In this document: positions 1 through 11,512 of the stretch, piece by piece
Layout: the number at the start of each line of letters is the position of its first letter
Position numbering within the stretch: position 1 is the stretch's first letter
Assembly: GCA_963978895.1 (NCBI GenBank)
Contig: OZ022243.1
Coordinates: 10,287,396 to 10,351,395, forward strand
Source of the DNA: Erpobdella octoculata
Taxonomy: Eukaryota > Annelida > Clitellata > Hirudinida > Erpobdellidae
Reading direction: 5' to 3'
DNA length: 64,000 nucleotides
Notes under the pieces: model-generated
Databases searched by the model: none
Seen by the model: the letters and a program-made list of their open reading frames with translations, nothing else
Told to the model about the DNA's origin: nothing
Made by a program: the position numbers and the translations under genes

Positions 1-132
1 TTGAGTGTGCCGGCAGCAAGCACATCCTCTGAAAGAGTATTTTCAAAGGGTGGACTAACAATAAATGATAGACGAACTCAGCTAAGTGAAAAAAACGTTG
101 ATGGACTATTATTTATTTATGGTCTCAAATAA
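1..132 (+). pseudogene. hAT transposase C-terminal fragment
   Basis: Frame 1 is open from the first base to a TAA at 130-132 and reads as the end of a hAT-superfamily transposase. It has the C-terminal dimerisation signature (VPAASTSSERVFSKGGL, then R-T-Q-L-S, then N-V-D). In this family the segment sits at the extreme C terminus and mediates dimerisation. The rest lies outside the window, so I cannot say whether the copy is intact. Confidence 0.8.
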
Positions 133-244
133 ATAAATTGTATTGATTCCTATTACAGTGTAATTACAATTATATATATATATATATATACACTTAAGTT
201 AAAAATAATGACTAGTACAGGATTGAATAAAAATTGGGAATAAA

Positions 245-380
245 CGGTGCGGGGACGGATGGGGATGGGGATGAAAGATTTATGGACTGCGGGGATGGTT
301 GGGGATGGGGATGAAACACTGCGGGGACGGTTGGGGATGGGGACGATAATGGCGGGGATGGATGTGGATGGGGATGACAC
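245..380. repeat. G-rich minisatellite
   Basis: Imperfect tandem copies of GGGGATG- and GCGGGGACGG-type units with many GGG and GGGG runs on the + strand. It directly follows the hAT C terminus and may be that element's subterminal repeat array. Short open frames across it are products of the repeat. Confidence 0.75.
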
Positions 381-861
381 TCACAGCGCAGGAAATGTCA
401 TTGAACAACAAACAAGGAAGAAGAACCAAAGAACTAAATTAACATGCAAAATAATAAATCGTTGCAATCCAACATAGCACACTAGTTTTTTTAAACCTTT
501 CCGTTTATTCCTCTCTATCCTCCTAACTTTGAACGTCCAAGGCTTTCTCGAGAAAAGTTTTGAGGTTAGGAATTTGTTCCTCTCTCCTGAACAAATACTA
601 CTAATCACCTTCCTTACGTAATCTATCAACACATTGACCTTTTCTTTGAACAAGTCAGACCATTTTCCCCGTTGAACTTTGTATCTTTTTCTTTGAGATT
701 CTTTTCATTAGTTTCAACTCAATCGTCTCCCGAGACAATGCTTCCAGTTTACCGACCCAAACTCCTTCGCCTGTATACAGTTTACAGTTTACCAAGTAGT
801 CCATATAAAACTTCTACATTTTCTCTTCCGCACTTTTCACACAAGTGTAACCCCAATTTGT
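381..861. other. No gene recognised
   Basis: AT-rich, pyrimidine-biased sequence with only short open frames and no recognisable domain. It may include 5' parts of the LINE copy that becomes recognisable at about 862. Confidence 0.4.
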
Positions 862-2430
862 GCAGGACAGTGCAGGACTTTTGATTCGGGTAACGGAAGT
901 TGTTTAACATCTTTCGAAATTGCTGACTCGTTTAACAGCTATTTCTCCACCATTGGCTCAGATCTTGCCAAAAATATAGCACCTCTTAATACAACGTTTG
1001 ACTATTACCTTGGCAACCCTTTGGTACAATCTTTTGATGTTCTACCTACAACACCAGGCAAGATTATTGAGGTTTCAACAAGATTAAAATATTCTCACAG
1101 CAGTGGAATGGACAGTATCGACCGGTGTATTGCTCGATGCTCTGTTCGGCACATAGCACATCTTCTGTCATCCATAATAATTTGCTTTTTTTCTACAGGA
1201 ATTTTTCCTGCTCAGCTAAAATCACCAAAAGTTATCTCACTCCACAAATCAGGCAAAAACGATTCAATTTCTAACTATCGGCCAATATCTGTTTTATGCT
1301 TTTTTCCAAGTTTTTTGAAAAAGCTATGCATTCAAGGTTTTATGGATTTCTTACTAGATTCTCCATCATCATAAAAAATCAGTTTGCACTCTACCTACAT
1401 GCCGCTCGTTCTCCTGCACTCGAAAATTGCTGAAGCTGTGGATCAAGGAAATTACACCATTAGCGTATTTCTAGACCTGACCAAGGCTTTTGATACGTGA
1501 ACCACATGATCTTGCCTAAAAACCCTCAACACTGTGGTGTCTGAGGGATTCCACTACGGTGGTTTGAGAATTACTTGAGTAACAGGACTCAGCAGGTTCA
1601 CTACAGTGAGGGGTTACCAGTGGAGTGCCTCAGGGGTCTGTACTGGGCCCACTCTTATTTCTTATTTAGATCAACGATCTATGCACGGTTTCACGTCGTC
1701 TTGAGTTTGTGTTATTTGCTGATGACACTAACCTTTTTGCTTCCGGTGAAAACTTAAAGGATTTATATGATGACACTAATCGCGAACTCCTTGCTGTTTC
1801 ATCATGCACACTTCTTGTGGTTTTATTTGATGAACATCTCTCATTAAAAAATCATATTGTTTACGTCCCATCCAAGGTTGCAAAAAACTGTGGAATACTA
1901 TCTCACGCGTGTTGATTTGTAAATATAAACATTTTCTTGATGTTATACTATGCTCTTATTTATTTTTACTTATCTGATTGTAATATTGTTTGGGCTTTGA
2001 ATTATCCTTCCTGTCTAAAAGCTCTTCATATCTTGCAAAAACGAGTGGTATGTATCCTTTTTCACTTGCCATATGCATCATCTTGTAAAATGAAATTGAT
2101 TGAAAATAACCTACTGAATAAATTTCAAATTAATTCATTCCTTGTTGGAATTTTTAAGTACAAATATGATAATCATATATTGCCGTCATCATTTGATAAT
2201 TTTTTCTTAAAATCATCTCATGTGCATTCTCATGATGTGCGCTCTTTGCATTACTTTCGATCTGATTTTGCTTGAACAACCCTTAAAATATTTTACATAA
2301 AATTTTCTGGTCCACGACTTTTTTCTAGCATCCCGACATCTATTTCCTCTTTGAAATATATTTTATTATTCAAAAGATCGTTAAAATTTTATTTATTACT
2401 ACTTGACACATAATTTTAAATTGCATTGCT
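862..2430 (+). pseudogene. Decayed L2/CR1-group LINE (ORF2 reverse transcriptase)
   Basis: This is a 5'-truncated, frameshifted copy of the LINE family that is nearly intact at 50131-54495. Colinear pieces include the linker before the RT (near 900-1100), a YRPISVL block (about 1280), a degenerate FLDL.KAFD block (about 1470), the catalytic LFADDTNLFASGENL (about 1710-1760) and the C-terminal LQKR region (about 2020-2280). Several stops and frameshifts rule out function. The 3' UTR continues at 4463, beyond an LTR element inserted at 2472-4445. Confidence 0.85.
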
Positions 2431-2471
2431 TCTCGGTTGGCATTCTGGTTTTGTTTATATATATATATTAA

Positions 2472-2660
2472 TGTAAAATCGCTGTTTTTACAATAGGTTT
2501 TCCCATTGATAGACGTTAAAGGACTTCGAATAACTATTATGGACATTATTATTAAACCAGAAGGTATAACTAGCCGTAACAAAGCTTCATTTATTATTTT
2601 CCAATAAAACATCAAAACCATTCTATTGAGCCCGGTATACGATTTGGTGATATCGTAACA
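2472..2660 (+). repeat. 5' LTR of SAP-ORF element
   Basis: TG...CA-bounded 189-bp repeat, identical by eye to 4257-4445. A diverged relative forms the solo LTR at 58953-60329. Confidence 0.9.
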
Positions 2661-2685
2661 TTGGTGTCAGAAGTGGGATACAAGA

Positions 2686-4209
2686 ATGGTTTTGAAATCA
2701 TTGGATGAGCTTTGGGCGAGTGAAATGAAAGACGAGCTGGAGAAACGTGGCCTGAGCGATACAGGTAAAAAGGACGAACTTATGGAACGCCTCTTAGCCG
2801 CGTTAGTGAATGAGGGCTATGGGCCTGACGACGACGAATATCTATTCGACATTGACGAGGAAGCTGTGGTCAAGCGAAGGAAATTAAAAAACAAATTGCT
2901 GGAGGAAGAAAGACAACGAGCGAAAGAAAACATGGCAGCACAGAAGAAGACAGGAGAAGGAATGATTCTTGGCCACGGAAACAAAGTGGCAGCAGCCGGT
3001 ACAACTGTTGAGAGTTTGGTCGCAGGGTTGGCTGAAGCAGTGGTGGACACGGTTCTGGACCAGCGGGCTGCTGGTGATGTGGGTTGCTGCGGCGAAACCC
3101 AATATGAACTGGAGTCCACCAGCTGTGTCTCAGAGCATGTGACGGATGACGGCCGTACAGACTGCACAAGTCAGGTGGGTCATGATGATGAGCCTGTCAA
3201 AGACGGTCATGATAAGGAACCTTGCAAAGATGCTCAAGATGAACCATGCAAAGATGGTGACAGTGATACAGTCGGTTTGGACGTCAAAAACCAAACTAAA
3301 GAAGATGAGAAGAATGTTGAAAACGAAATGCAAAACGATGAGGATGAAAGTGACGATGATGATTATAATAATGGCAATAACAACTATGGCTTTCACCCAT
3401 ACAGCGACGGTTCTGAAACGGAAGCCTCCATAACAGACGACGGCACCGAATATTCAGGGTCAGATTTTAGTGAAGAATCTGACTCGGATGAAGCAACCGA
3501 GGATTTAGAAACGGACGAAACTCCAATGGAAAAATACGTCAAAGTTAACTTGACAAGAAAAGAAGACACTGATTTGAGAGACGATGGCGATAATTTGAAG
3601 AAAGATCCGCTGGACGATACGAAAGTTGACACCGACGAAAGAGCCGAGTTGGAATGTGAAAAGAAAACGTTCGATTGTAGCTTGGAAGAAAACAAACATG
3701 ACGGCGATGAACTTCTCCAAAACAACAATAGCAATGCAGCAAGCAAAAACTCTGGAAAAAATGAGACAAGAACAGAGAACGGTACCGAGGGTTTTAAATC
3801 AGATGAATCCACAGAAGATTCTAGATCAGATAGACTAAGAGTCATTGTAAAATCAAATAACAGTTTGATGAAGGGATTTATTGGATTTATGGAACGACGT
3901 GTTTTCGAAAAACCTTTTGAAGAGTTTCTTGAGAAAGATCTAAAGGATGTGAAGGAAGAAGAAAAAGCAGACAATTCCGATAAACCGTGCAAAGATGTTC
4001 AAGACGAGGCATGCAAAAAAGGCTGTGATGAACCGTGCAAAAATGGCGACGATGAGCCAAAGAAAGACTCTGTTGATAAGCCAAAGAAGGACTGGAAGAA
4101 ACTGTGTCAAACGGTCAAGAGACTTGACCATGTTGTTTGCGAATTGCGGTCAAAGCCACGAGTAAAGATCAAGGTATTTTGGTGTTCGTGGCCTAGTCAC
4201 ATTTCTTAA
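2686..4209 (+). CDS. SAP-domain, acidic Cys-poor-repeat protein of LTR element
   Basis: The ORF has 507 codons and its ATG lies 25 bp after the 5' LTR. Residues about 4-38 (SLDELWASEMKDELEKRGLS, then GKKDELMERLL) match a SAP motif, a small helix-extended-helix DNA-binding fold often found at the N terminus of gag-like proteins of animal gypsy elements. Residues about 55-90 are charged and helical (KRRKLKNKLLEEERQRAKE). The remainder is strongly Asp/Glu/Lys-rich with short recurring units of the type DEPCKD, DKPCKD and KPKKDW, and a D/E-rich low-complexity block near residues 210-290. No CCHC knuckle, DTG protease or polymerase motif is present. I infer a gag-like structural role for a non-autonomous element. 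A captured host SAP gene is the alternative. Confidence 0.75.
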   Translation: MVLKSLDELWASEMKDELEKRGLSDTGKKDELMERLLAALVNEGYGPDDDEYLFDIDEEAVVKRRKLKNKLLEEERQRAKENMAAQKKTGEGMILGHGNKVAAAGTTVESLVAGLAEAVVDTVLDQRAAGDVGCCGETQYELESTSCVSEHVTDDGRTDCTSQVGHDDEPVKDGHDKEPCKDAQDEPCKDGDSDTVGLDVKNQTKEDEKNVENEMQNDEDESDDDDYNNGNNNYGFHPYSDGSETEASITDDGTEYSGSDFSEESDSDEATEDLETDETPMEKYVKVNLTRKEDTDLRDDGDNLKKDPLDDTKVDTDERAELECEKKTFDCSLEENKHDGDELLQNNNSNAASKNSGKNETRTENGTEGFKSDESTEDSRSDRLRVIVKSNNSLMKGFIGFMERRVFEKPFEEFLEKDLKDVKEEEKADNSDKPCKDVQDEACKKGCDEPCKNGDDEPKKDSVDKPKKDWKKLCQTVKRLDHVVCELRSKPRVKIKVFWCSWPSHIS

Positions 4210-4256
4210 AAGCGATATGCTGTTCGGGACGAACAGAATTAAGAAGAGGGTAATAA

Positions 4257-4445
4257 TGTAAAATCGCTGTTTTTACAATAGGTTTTCCCATTGATAGACG
4301 TTAAAGGACTTCGAATAACTATTATGGACATTATTATTAAACCAGAAGGTATAACTAGCCGTAACAAAGCTTCATTTATTATTTTCCAATAAAACATCAA
4401 AACCATTCTATTGAGCCCGGTATACGATTTGGTGATATCGTAACA
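4257..4445 (+). repeat. 3' LTR of SAP-ORF element
   Basis: 189 bp, identical by eye to 2472-2660 and preceded by a purine-rich tract. Confidence 0.9.
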
Positions 4446-4462
4446 ATATATATATATATATA

Positions 4463-4575
4463 TAGGTCGTCCGTTAGCGGGAAGTAATTTCCTTTGGATG
4501 TACTTTTAAGGCACTTTATTTTGTTTATTCTTGTATTTTAGTTAGTTTGGTTCGCATTGTGCTCAATAAGAAAAA
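4463..4575 (+). pseudogene. LINE 3' UTR continuation
   Basis: GTCCGTTAGCGGGAAG...GTGCTCAATAA matches the 3' UTR of the LINE at 54289-54465 (GTCCATTAAGCGGGAAGG...GTGCTCAATAA). It is therefore the tail of the copy at 862-2430, displaced by the LTR insertion. Confidence 0.75.
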
Positions 4576-4589
4576 ATATCCAATGTTTC

Positions 4590-4889
4590 ATATTTCAACG
4601 TTTGGAATCTTTTTTAGAGGTTTTTCTATTGTTTTTCTCTCATGCTCCCGGTCGCTTTCCAACTTATATATTTCTATCTGTTGCATTTTCCTATGAAAAG
4701 GACATAGTTGAACCTCTTTGTTTTTCCATTATAACTTTTAAAAATAATTTAAAAAAAATATTCTTAATAGCCTACAACCTATTCTCAGACCTATCAAATG
4801 TACCCAAAAAAATTCATAAAAATCGGTTTAGCTGTTTCGGAGGAGTTTGAAATCAAACACTATGACACGAGATTTTTATGTATATAGAT
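4590..4889 (-). mobile_element. Helitron-like fragment
   Basis: Read on the - strand it begins TCTATATACATAAAAATC, close to the Helitron 5' end at 59062 (TCTATATATATAAAAATG). It contains the minisatellite phrase also found inside that element (CCCGGTCGCTTTCC near 4650). No Rep/helicase coding is visible, so it is a non-autonomous fragment. An RTE-type LINE tail is the main alternative for part of it. Confidence 0.5.
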
Positions 4890-5160
4890 TATTTTATTTT
4901 TCTGGAAATTTTTGTAGGGGGGAAAATTAAAATTTTAGGTGAAGGGGATTTTCCCTCCCAAAAGATGCCTAGATTAGTCACTGGTTGGGGCATGTCGACT
5001 GTTTTTGCAAGAAGCTTGATCTATTCCACACATGTGTGCGGAATAATGATATAACTCACTTTTCATGTTTTCAACTTACTGAAATGATTGATAACGCAGA
5101 GTTTTGTTTCTATGCTGAATTGCTGATATCATTGGTACGTTAACCGACAAATTCTGAACC
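4890..5160. other. No gene recognised
   Basis: AT-rich sequence with no recognisable element or coding similarity. Confidence 0.4.
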
Positions 5161-5214
5161 AGAGTTTCAGTTTTCAAGTTTTCAAGAATCTAAGAGGCGA
5201 CATTGCATTGTTCA

Positions 5215-5520
5215 ATGGGTGCATCTATTGAGAATCAACATTCGAGCTTTCAGGTTAAACTTTGTGAGCTGCAGACAGAACCATTTTTACTGAGCAAGAA
5301 GTGTATGCGTAAAACATTTTGGAAATTGGTCAGCCATGATCGCTTTCCAACTTTACGTCCCTTAGCTTCGAAGCTGTGATCAATGTTTGGGAGCACCTAC
5401 ATCTGTGTAGCAGTGTTCTCCACCACGAAACATGTCAAGTCGCAAACTCGTGGCAGGCTCCACGATGACACTCGTTTCTTGTATCCGACTTGGCACCACA
5501 AGCATTGATGTTGACATTGC
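5215..5520 (+). pseudogene. hAT transposase C-terminal pseudogene (GTF2IRD2/ZBED5-like type)
   Basis: The + frame reads DRFPTLRPLASKL, stop, SMFGSTYICVAVFS and then KSQTRGRLHDD. This resembles the hAT C-terminal block in which FGSTYxCE is followed by K-S-x-x-R-x-x-L-x-D-E. The internal stop and loss of the conserved Glu show decay. A related but different copy is at 38880-39125. Confidence 0.65.
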
Positions 5521-5867
5521 CGGTATTGTTAGAAAACATGTAAAGATAAAAAATATTGTTTTTTTAAATGCTTCTATTTTTCCTCTTTATCTGAGTCAAC
5601 GAACTAAACTTTTTGAATCTTAAAACAACCGTTACGCTCAATCTTGTACTTTTTAATTAATGTTTTATTATTAACTTTGTTTATTACAACAACACTAACT
5701 TTCATATAAAATAGATTTTGATTAATGTTAATTGATTTAAGGTAGGCAGTCGCACAGTTAAAAATCGCATAAAGACGTACGAGTTTGAGTTGAGCCGTTT
5801 ATATCTCGATAATTCAGGCGTCTATATAGTCTTTGGTTACATCAGGAGCAGTGTTAGTTAAGTTTCA

Positions 5868-6590
5868 AAAATCTTTTCATTTTAGTTTCAGTTGAGTTTT
5901 AGGATTTTCTTTTCAGTTTCAGTTTAGTTTGAGTTTTAAATTCTTTTCAGTTTTAGTTTCAGTTTAGTTTTCAAAAACTCTTTTCAGTTTCAGTTTCAGT
6001 TTAGTTTTCAAAAATTCAATTTTCAGTTTTAAATGCCTATATAAGTCAATCAACATATGATTTATATTAAAAATGACTGTAAATGATATTCTAATTTTAT
6101 TTTGTTATTTTTAATTGATATGTGCACACAAGGAATACTAGATTTTTTAATTATAATCTCAATAGACAAATCAAAATAAATTAAAATGAAATTAACTCAG
6201 TCTTTTATTAAGTTTAAAAAAAAAACTCTAATTTCCAATGATTCCTTCATACGATTTCAAAATAAAGCGGGATAACAAAGAATAGATTCGGTTACAACGA
6301 GCATAGATATTTAACATTTAGATGTATGCTTAACTAGGCAATATCGAAATAAAGCGCTTTTGACAACTAATCTAAGTGCATTTTAGTGATTTAAAATTGT
6401 TATATTTAAGTTTCAAAAATCATTTCAGTTTCAGTTTAGTTTTAGGATTTTCTTTTGAGTTCCAGTTTAGTTTGAGTTTTAAATTCTTTTTCAGTTTCAG
6501 TTTTAGTTGCAGTTAACTTATTGAAAAATTAAGAGTTTTGACTAATTTCAGTTTCAGCTTCAGTTAAATTGAATAACACTGATTCAGGAG
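5868..6590. repeat. Paired TTTCAGTTTAG-type tandem arrays
   Basis: Two arrays of imperfect TTTCAGTTT/AGTTTTAG units (about 5868-6030 and 6407-6590) share a longer common segment (TTTAGTTTTAGGATTTTCTT, then GTTTTAAATTCTTTT). They flank about 375 bp of AT-rich DNA. The layout suggests terminal repeats of a small non-coding element. Similar AACTAAAAC arrays on the opposite strand occur near 46330-46430 and 48000-48150. Confidence 0.55.
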
Positions 6591-6599
6591 ACTCGTAAA

Positions 6600-7060
6600 A
6601 ACTGCGGGCATTCAACGGGGCCAATGGATACACTTCGGGACGCCTACTAACCTAGATTTGATCACCACAGACAAACTATCTAAAAAACCAACAAACAGAG
6701 AGACGAGTGAAGTTATATAAATGCATTTAAAAACCTTGTTGTAAGCCGCATTTATACACGTACACAGACATCGGTTGTTACAGGTGAGCTCATCTTAGCT
6801 CGCGCTAGCTAGTGGCAACCTTTTCGCGACTTCTTTTTCTTCGTTGTTCTCGTCGCTCTCGTCGTTCTCGTTGTCCGCCATATTTACTAGTTAAGCCTCG
6901 AGTCCGAACTTTGTTTTCATTTCCTTCCGCCATCGTCGGCTCTTGTAGAATTGTTTATTTTAGTTAACTTTTGTTCTTAGTTACGGCTTAATAAAATTTT
7001 AGAAACCGACTTCAAAGACTCTATAAAAAACGTGGTCTAGACAACCACAATTAGTGACCC
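6600..7060 (+). other. Possible decayed LTR with primer-site-like end
   Basis: No coding sequence. A polyadenylation-like AATAAAATTTTAG near 6991 is followed by ACAACCACAATTAGTGACCCC (about 7040-7060), which resembles an LTR end plus primer binding site of gypsy-type elements. No second LTR was found. Confidence 0.25.
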
Positions 7061-7166
7061 CTTTTCAACCACAACGACGTTTATTTTCCCTACGTGAAGA
7101 ATTCTGAAGTTCCGACGTTTCAACCACGACAGTCTTCACATGGTTTTTGGTGTCTAAAAGATATAA

Positions 7167-7200
<34 letters not shown>

Positions 7201-7209
7201 GCATCTACT

Positions 7210-8105
7210 ACAAAAGTTTCAAAACCCACAACCTAGTTGCACCAAACATCCTGCTACGCCATAACCTTCTCAAAAAAACTAACGTCGTCTACCAGTTTCG
7301 CTGCCCACTTCACCACGAATCTACAACTTCATATGTGGGCCACACTAGAACTACTTTATCTCGCCGACTTACCATGCACGTACAGGGTGGGAATATTCAT
7401 TCCCACTTCATCAACGACCACGCCATTCCACTTACCAGAAACATTACTGATTCAAATACTAGCGTGCTTACGTACTCTGGCGATCCCGTTCGATTGAAGA
7501 TTCTCGAAGCTCTATACATATTGCAGATAAATCCCACGATGAACGTCCAAGACGAAAACTTCGACCAGACATTGCAATTGTTTCGTCACGGCAACGGACA
7601 CGCAACTCCACATCCATCGAACACACACTCTAGTTCTACAACTTCACGTACTGTTCTCAACTCGGTCCCTTCACTTCATGGCTACAGTCTACGCGAGCCT
7701 AAACCGAGTTCGACCACAGAACACCCACCTATTGATACCAACCAAACTTCCACACTCGAACCAAGTATTGCTTCTACCACCGCATCTTGTCTTCCTCCGC
7801 AGCTTCCCACCACGCTTCCTTCGCACCCTCCGACACCTGCTTCTGACCCTGACGCCACGATCGTCGCTATCTCTTCACTTTCCACTCCCCCTGACCATAC
7901 TACCACTCAATGCATCGTCGAATACTCATCCGACCCCACGATCGTCGATATCTCTTCACTTTTCACTTCCACCGAACAAACTACCACTCAATTTATTGTC
8001 GATTATTCACTCGTTTCCGCGAACACAAGCTCTCCTAATACACATATCTCTTCTGAAATTATTAATAACCCTAACATTACTTCGCGTCGTAATCGACACA
8101 AATAA
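7210..8105 (+). pseudogene. Penelope-like element, C-terminal endonuclease part
   Basis: A frame from about 7240 reads NVVYQFRCPL and, after a short gap, TSYVGHTRTTLSRRLTMH. It continues to RLKILEALYI near 7490-7515 and ends at 8105. This is the GIY-YIG-type endonuclease end of Penelope-like retroelements (Y-x-F-x-C-P, Y-V-G-x-T, L-x-x-R-L, I-L-E-A-L). The tail after about residue 100 is Ser/Thr/Pro-rich. No RT domain is present upstream, where an (AT)n tract (7168-7198) intervenes, so the copy is 5'-truncated and cannot be autonomous. Confidence 0.75.
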
Positions 8106-8821
<716 letters not shown>

Positions 8822-9240
8822 GGAACGTAGTGACCGGGAAGCTCAAGAGACGTTCGTGAATTACCAGTGGAGGCCATCGCATTTTCTGATTGTAAGTCTA
8901 GGAGCCGACACAATATTTTTACAAACTCGTGCTTATAACCATAACTAGAAGGAATAATGAATATGCACTGTTTAATTCTATATTTTTATGTTAGATTTAT
9001 AAACATATTAGCAAGTCAACGCTCAATACAGCTTAATACCGTGCAATAGCGTAATGCGTCTGTGCTTTCTGATGCGACCTTGACACTTTTTAGCTACAGT
9101 GAAATGTGTTTCTTTTAAATCGGTAGGTTGAAATTCCAATAGCAATTTATTCAAGTTAGACAAAACTCGGTTTACTGCATAACTTTCATTGTGTATCTTC
9201 ATTTATTAAATAATGGCTAGACAAAAATGCACTATGTTCC

Positions 9241-9434
<194 letters not shown>

Positions 9435-9599
9435 AGACACCAAAAACCATGTTGACAAGTAAATTATTGTGAATGATTTTCTTTCTTAAATGTGGTTTAG
9501 TTGGCATTTTACAACTTTTATATTAGGTCACTTTCTTGTCTGTTTGTTTGTTTGAGATTTTGTCTATCCGCGAATATAGAATTAAATTAAAATGCTGCT

Positions 9600-10215
9600 T
9601 GCATACTGCACATAGATATCTTTTTTATTATTATTATAGTTTATAGTCTTTTACACCAAGTGTTTTAAGACGCACATACATAGATATCTTTTTTTTTTAT
9701 AATAGTTTATAGTCCTTTACACTAGGTGTTTTAAGACTGAAATGTCTGTATGTAGGAAGCAACTAAGTACTTCCTGTCGTGGATCATAATTTGATATTTT
9801 TAACTTTTCCCTCTTCCTTTCTCCAGGCTTGGGACTGGCTCACAATTAGCGAGGCGGAGTTTTCCCTAACTTAATTTTTTCCATAATAGTTTATAGTCCT
9901 TTACACCAAGTGTTTCAAGATAGATACATAGATTTTTTTCCATAATAGTTTATAGTCCTTTACACCAAGTGTTTCAAGACTGATACATAGATTTTTTTCC
10001 ATAATAGTTTATAGTCCTTTACACCAAGTGTTTCAAGACTGATACATAGATTTTTTTTAATAGTTTATAGTTTTTTACACCAGGTGTTTCACGACTCTAA
10101 TAGCTGTATGTAGGAAGCACTTAGGTACTTCCTGTCGTGGATCAGAATTTGATCCTTTTTACTTTTCCCTCCTCTTTTCTCCAGGCTTGGGACTGGCTCG
10201 CAATTAGCAAGTCGG
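9600..10215. repeat. Two-level tandem repeat
   Basis: About six copies of a roughly 60-70-bp unit (TAATAGTTTATAGTCCTTTA, then CACCAAGTGTTTCAAGAC) occur from about 9630 to 10110. They are interleaved with two copies of a roughly 125-bp block (9735-9860 and 10092-10215) containing CTGTATGTAGGAAGCA and CAGGCTTGGGACTGGCTC. No ORF of interest. Confidence 0.8.
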
Positions 10216-10446
10216 AATTACATAGATATCTATTTCTTACCAGCTTATATATGTTACTAGGTGTCGAATCCAATACGATGGTGTTTTTTAAACATTCACC
10301 CGATTCGTCATATATTACCACCTAGCAAAAACAAGTTAAACAGTTTTGATTTTAAATTCAACTGGTTTGCACCTAACGAAAAAAATTAAAAAACTCAAAT
10401 GCTAACAAAATTTTACCCATCAAAAACAAAAAAGTATAAAATAGGT

Positions 10447-10678
10447 TTTACATCATGAAAAATACATTTTTTCAAAAAACAACGTTCCTATAATTCATAT
10501 ACAACGAAAAACGTTGCGAGCGCATATACAACATCAAAACTTTAGTAAAACAAATTGTTTTAAAAATATTGCCCCAGCAACGTTTTTCGTTGTATATGAA
10601 TTTTAGGAATATTATTTTATACTTTTTAGGGTGCAAAAAAACGTTGTTTTTTAAAAAATGTGTTTTTTATGATGTAAA
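10447..10678. mobile_element. MITE family A, copy 1
   Basis: A long imperfect inverted repeat. The left arm starts TTTACATCATGAAAAATACA and the right arm ends with its near complement, ...TTTTTTATGATGTAAA. Each arm carries CAACGAAAAACGTTGCG or its complement towards the centre. A second copy is at 41796-42077. No coding. Its right end lies 14 bp from the first visible EGFR exon. Confidence 0.8.
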
Positions 10679-10692
10679 CATTTTTTATTTAG

Positions 10693-10850
10693 AATGCACT
10701 GGAACGTCTAATAGTCTTACTGTTCCATGGGGAGGCCAGGCGTCATACTACGAGCGAGTCTATGCAAATTGTACTATCATTCTTGAAAATGTGGAGATAG
10801 CTAGGTTTGAAGAAGAGTTGGATTGGTCATTCCTTGACACAATTGAAGAG
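10693..10850 (+). CDS. EGFR: EGFR exon (L1 domain, equivalent of human exon 2)
   Basis: 158 nt, entered in phase 1 and left in phase 0. The acceptor is TTTATTTAG and the donor GTTTAC. The translation opens CTGTSNSLTVPWGG and continues YANCTIILENVEIARFEEE, DWSFLDTIEE. This is the start of the receptor L1 ligand-binding domain: it aligns with the C-x-G-T-S-N-x-L and N-C-x-x-x-x-x-N-x-E-I landmarks of EGFR and then SFLxTIxE. An N-glycosylation sequon (NCT) is present. It reads straight into the exon at 26046. The preceding exon (signal peptide) was not found. The insulin-receptor family also has L domains, but the sequence and intron phases fit EGFR better. Confidence 0.88.
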
Positions 10851-10998
10851 GTTTACTTTTTTTTTTATAACTTGTCTCATTACTCAGTTACGTTTGGAAA
10901 TTATTAAATTATTTCAATACTTGGTTTTATTCATTCTGCCACATTGTTTTAATGATTTTAATAATAAGTTTAACTTATTCAGATTTAGTGTTTGACTA
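10851..10998. other. Start of EGFR intron 2
   Basis: T-rich intronic sequence with no other feature. Confidence 0.5.
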
Positions 10999-11512
10999 AA
11001 AAGATAATGAAAAAAATCAGTGATTTTGATTGTATTTATTTTATCACAAAAATCAGTTCTACTCGGTCAGAGTTAGCGCCATTTTTTTTCAAGGACTTAA
11101 TGTAAATAGTTTAAATACGTCCAGTCAGTGGAGTGTGTAAAAATTTAACAGGAGCAAATAAAGGTGTCTTGCATAAGTTGCTTAGTCTCATTCGGGGTAA
11201 GGGGGGCAGTTGAAAAACTTGTTTTGACTCACTCTGGCATTGTAGAAACATACGCAAAATTTAAAGGCTATCTAGTGTTTTTATTTTTCTATCACAGTCG
11301 CCATTGTGATCATTTTATTCAGTGATGCGACAATTGAAAAATAAAAAAACAAGTAAAACAAATTAAAAATAAATACATTTTTATTTATTGGATGTATTTA
11401 AACTACTTACAATAATTCCCTAAACAAATTAGCGTTTGCTCCAACCAAAGTTGAGTAGAACTGATTTTTGTGATAAGATAAATACAATCAAAGTCAGTAA
11501 TTTTATCATTAT
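10999..11512. mobile_element. MITE family B
   Basis: About 60-70-bp terminal inverted repeats. The left contains TTTTGATTGTATTTATTTTATCACAAAAATCAGTTCTACTC, and the right (11452-11510) is its near-perfect complement. The interior is non-coding. The right edge coincides with insertion of the LTR at 11513. Confidence 0.75.

Larger units (their letters stand above)
2472..4445 (+). mobile_element. Short non-autonomous LTR retrotransposon with SAP-domain ORF
   Basis: Two direct repeats of 189 bp (2472-2660 and 4257-4445), identical by eye, begin TGTAAAATCG and end ATCGTAACA. Directly after the left repeat is a primer-binding-site-like TTGGTGTCAGAAGTGGGAT. Directly before the right repeat is the purine-rich AAGAAGAGGG. 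The internal part holds one long ORF and no protease, RT, RNase H or integrase, so it must be mobilised in trans. Identical LTRs imply a recent insertion. It sits in an (AT)n tract inside a LINE 3' UTR, and the microsatellite obscures any target duplication. Confidence 0.9.
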
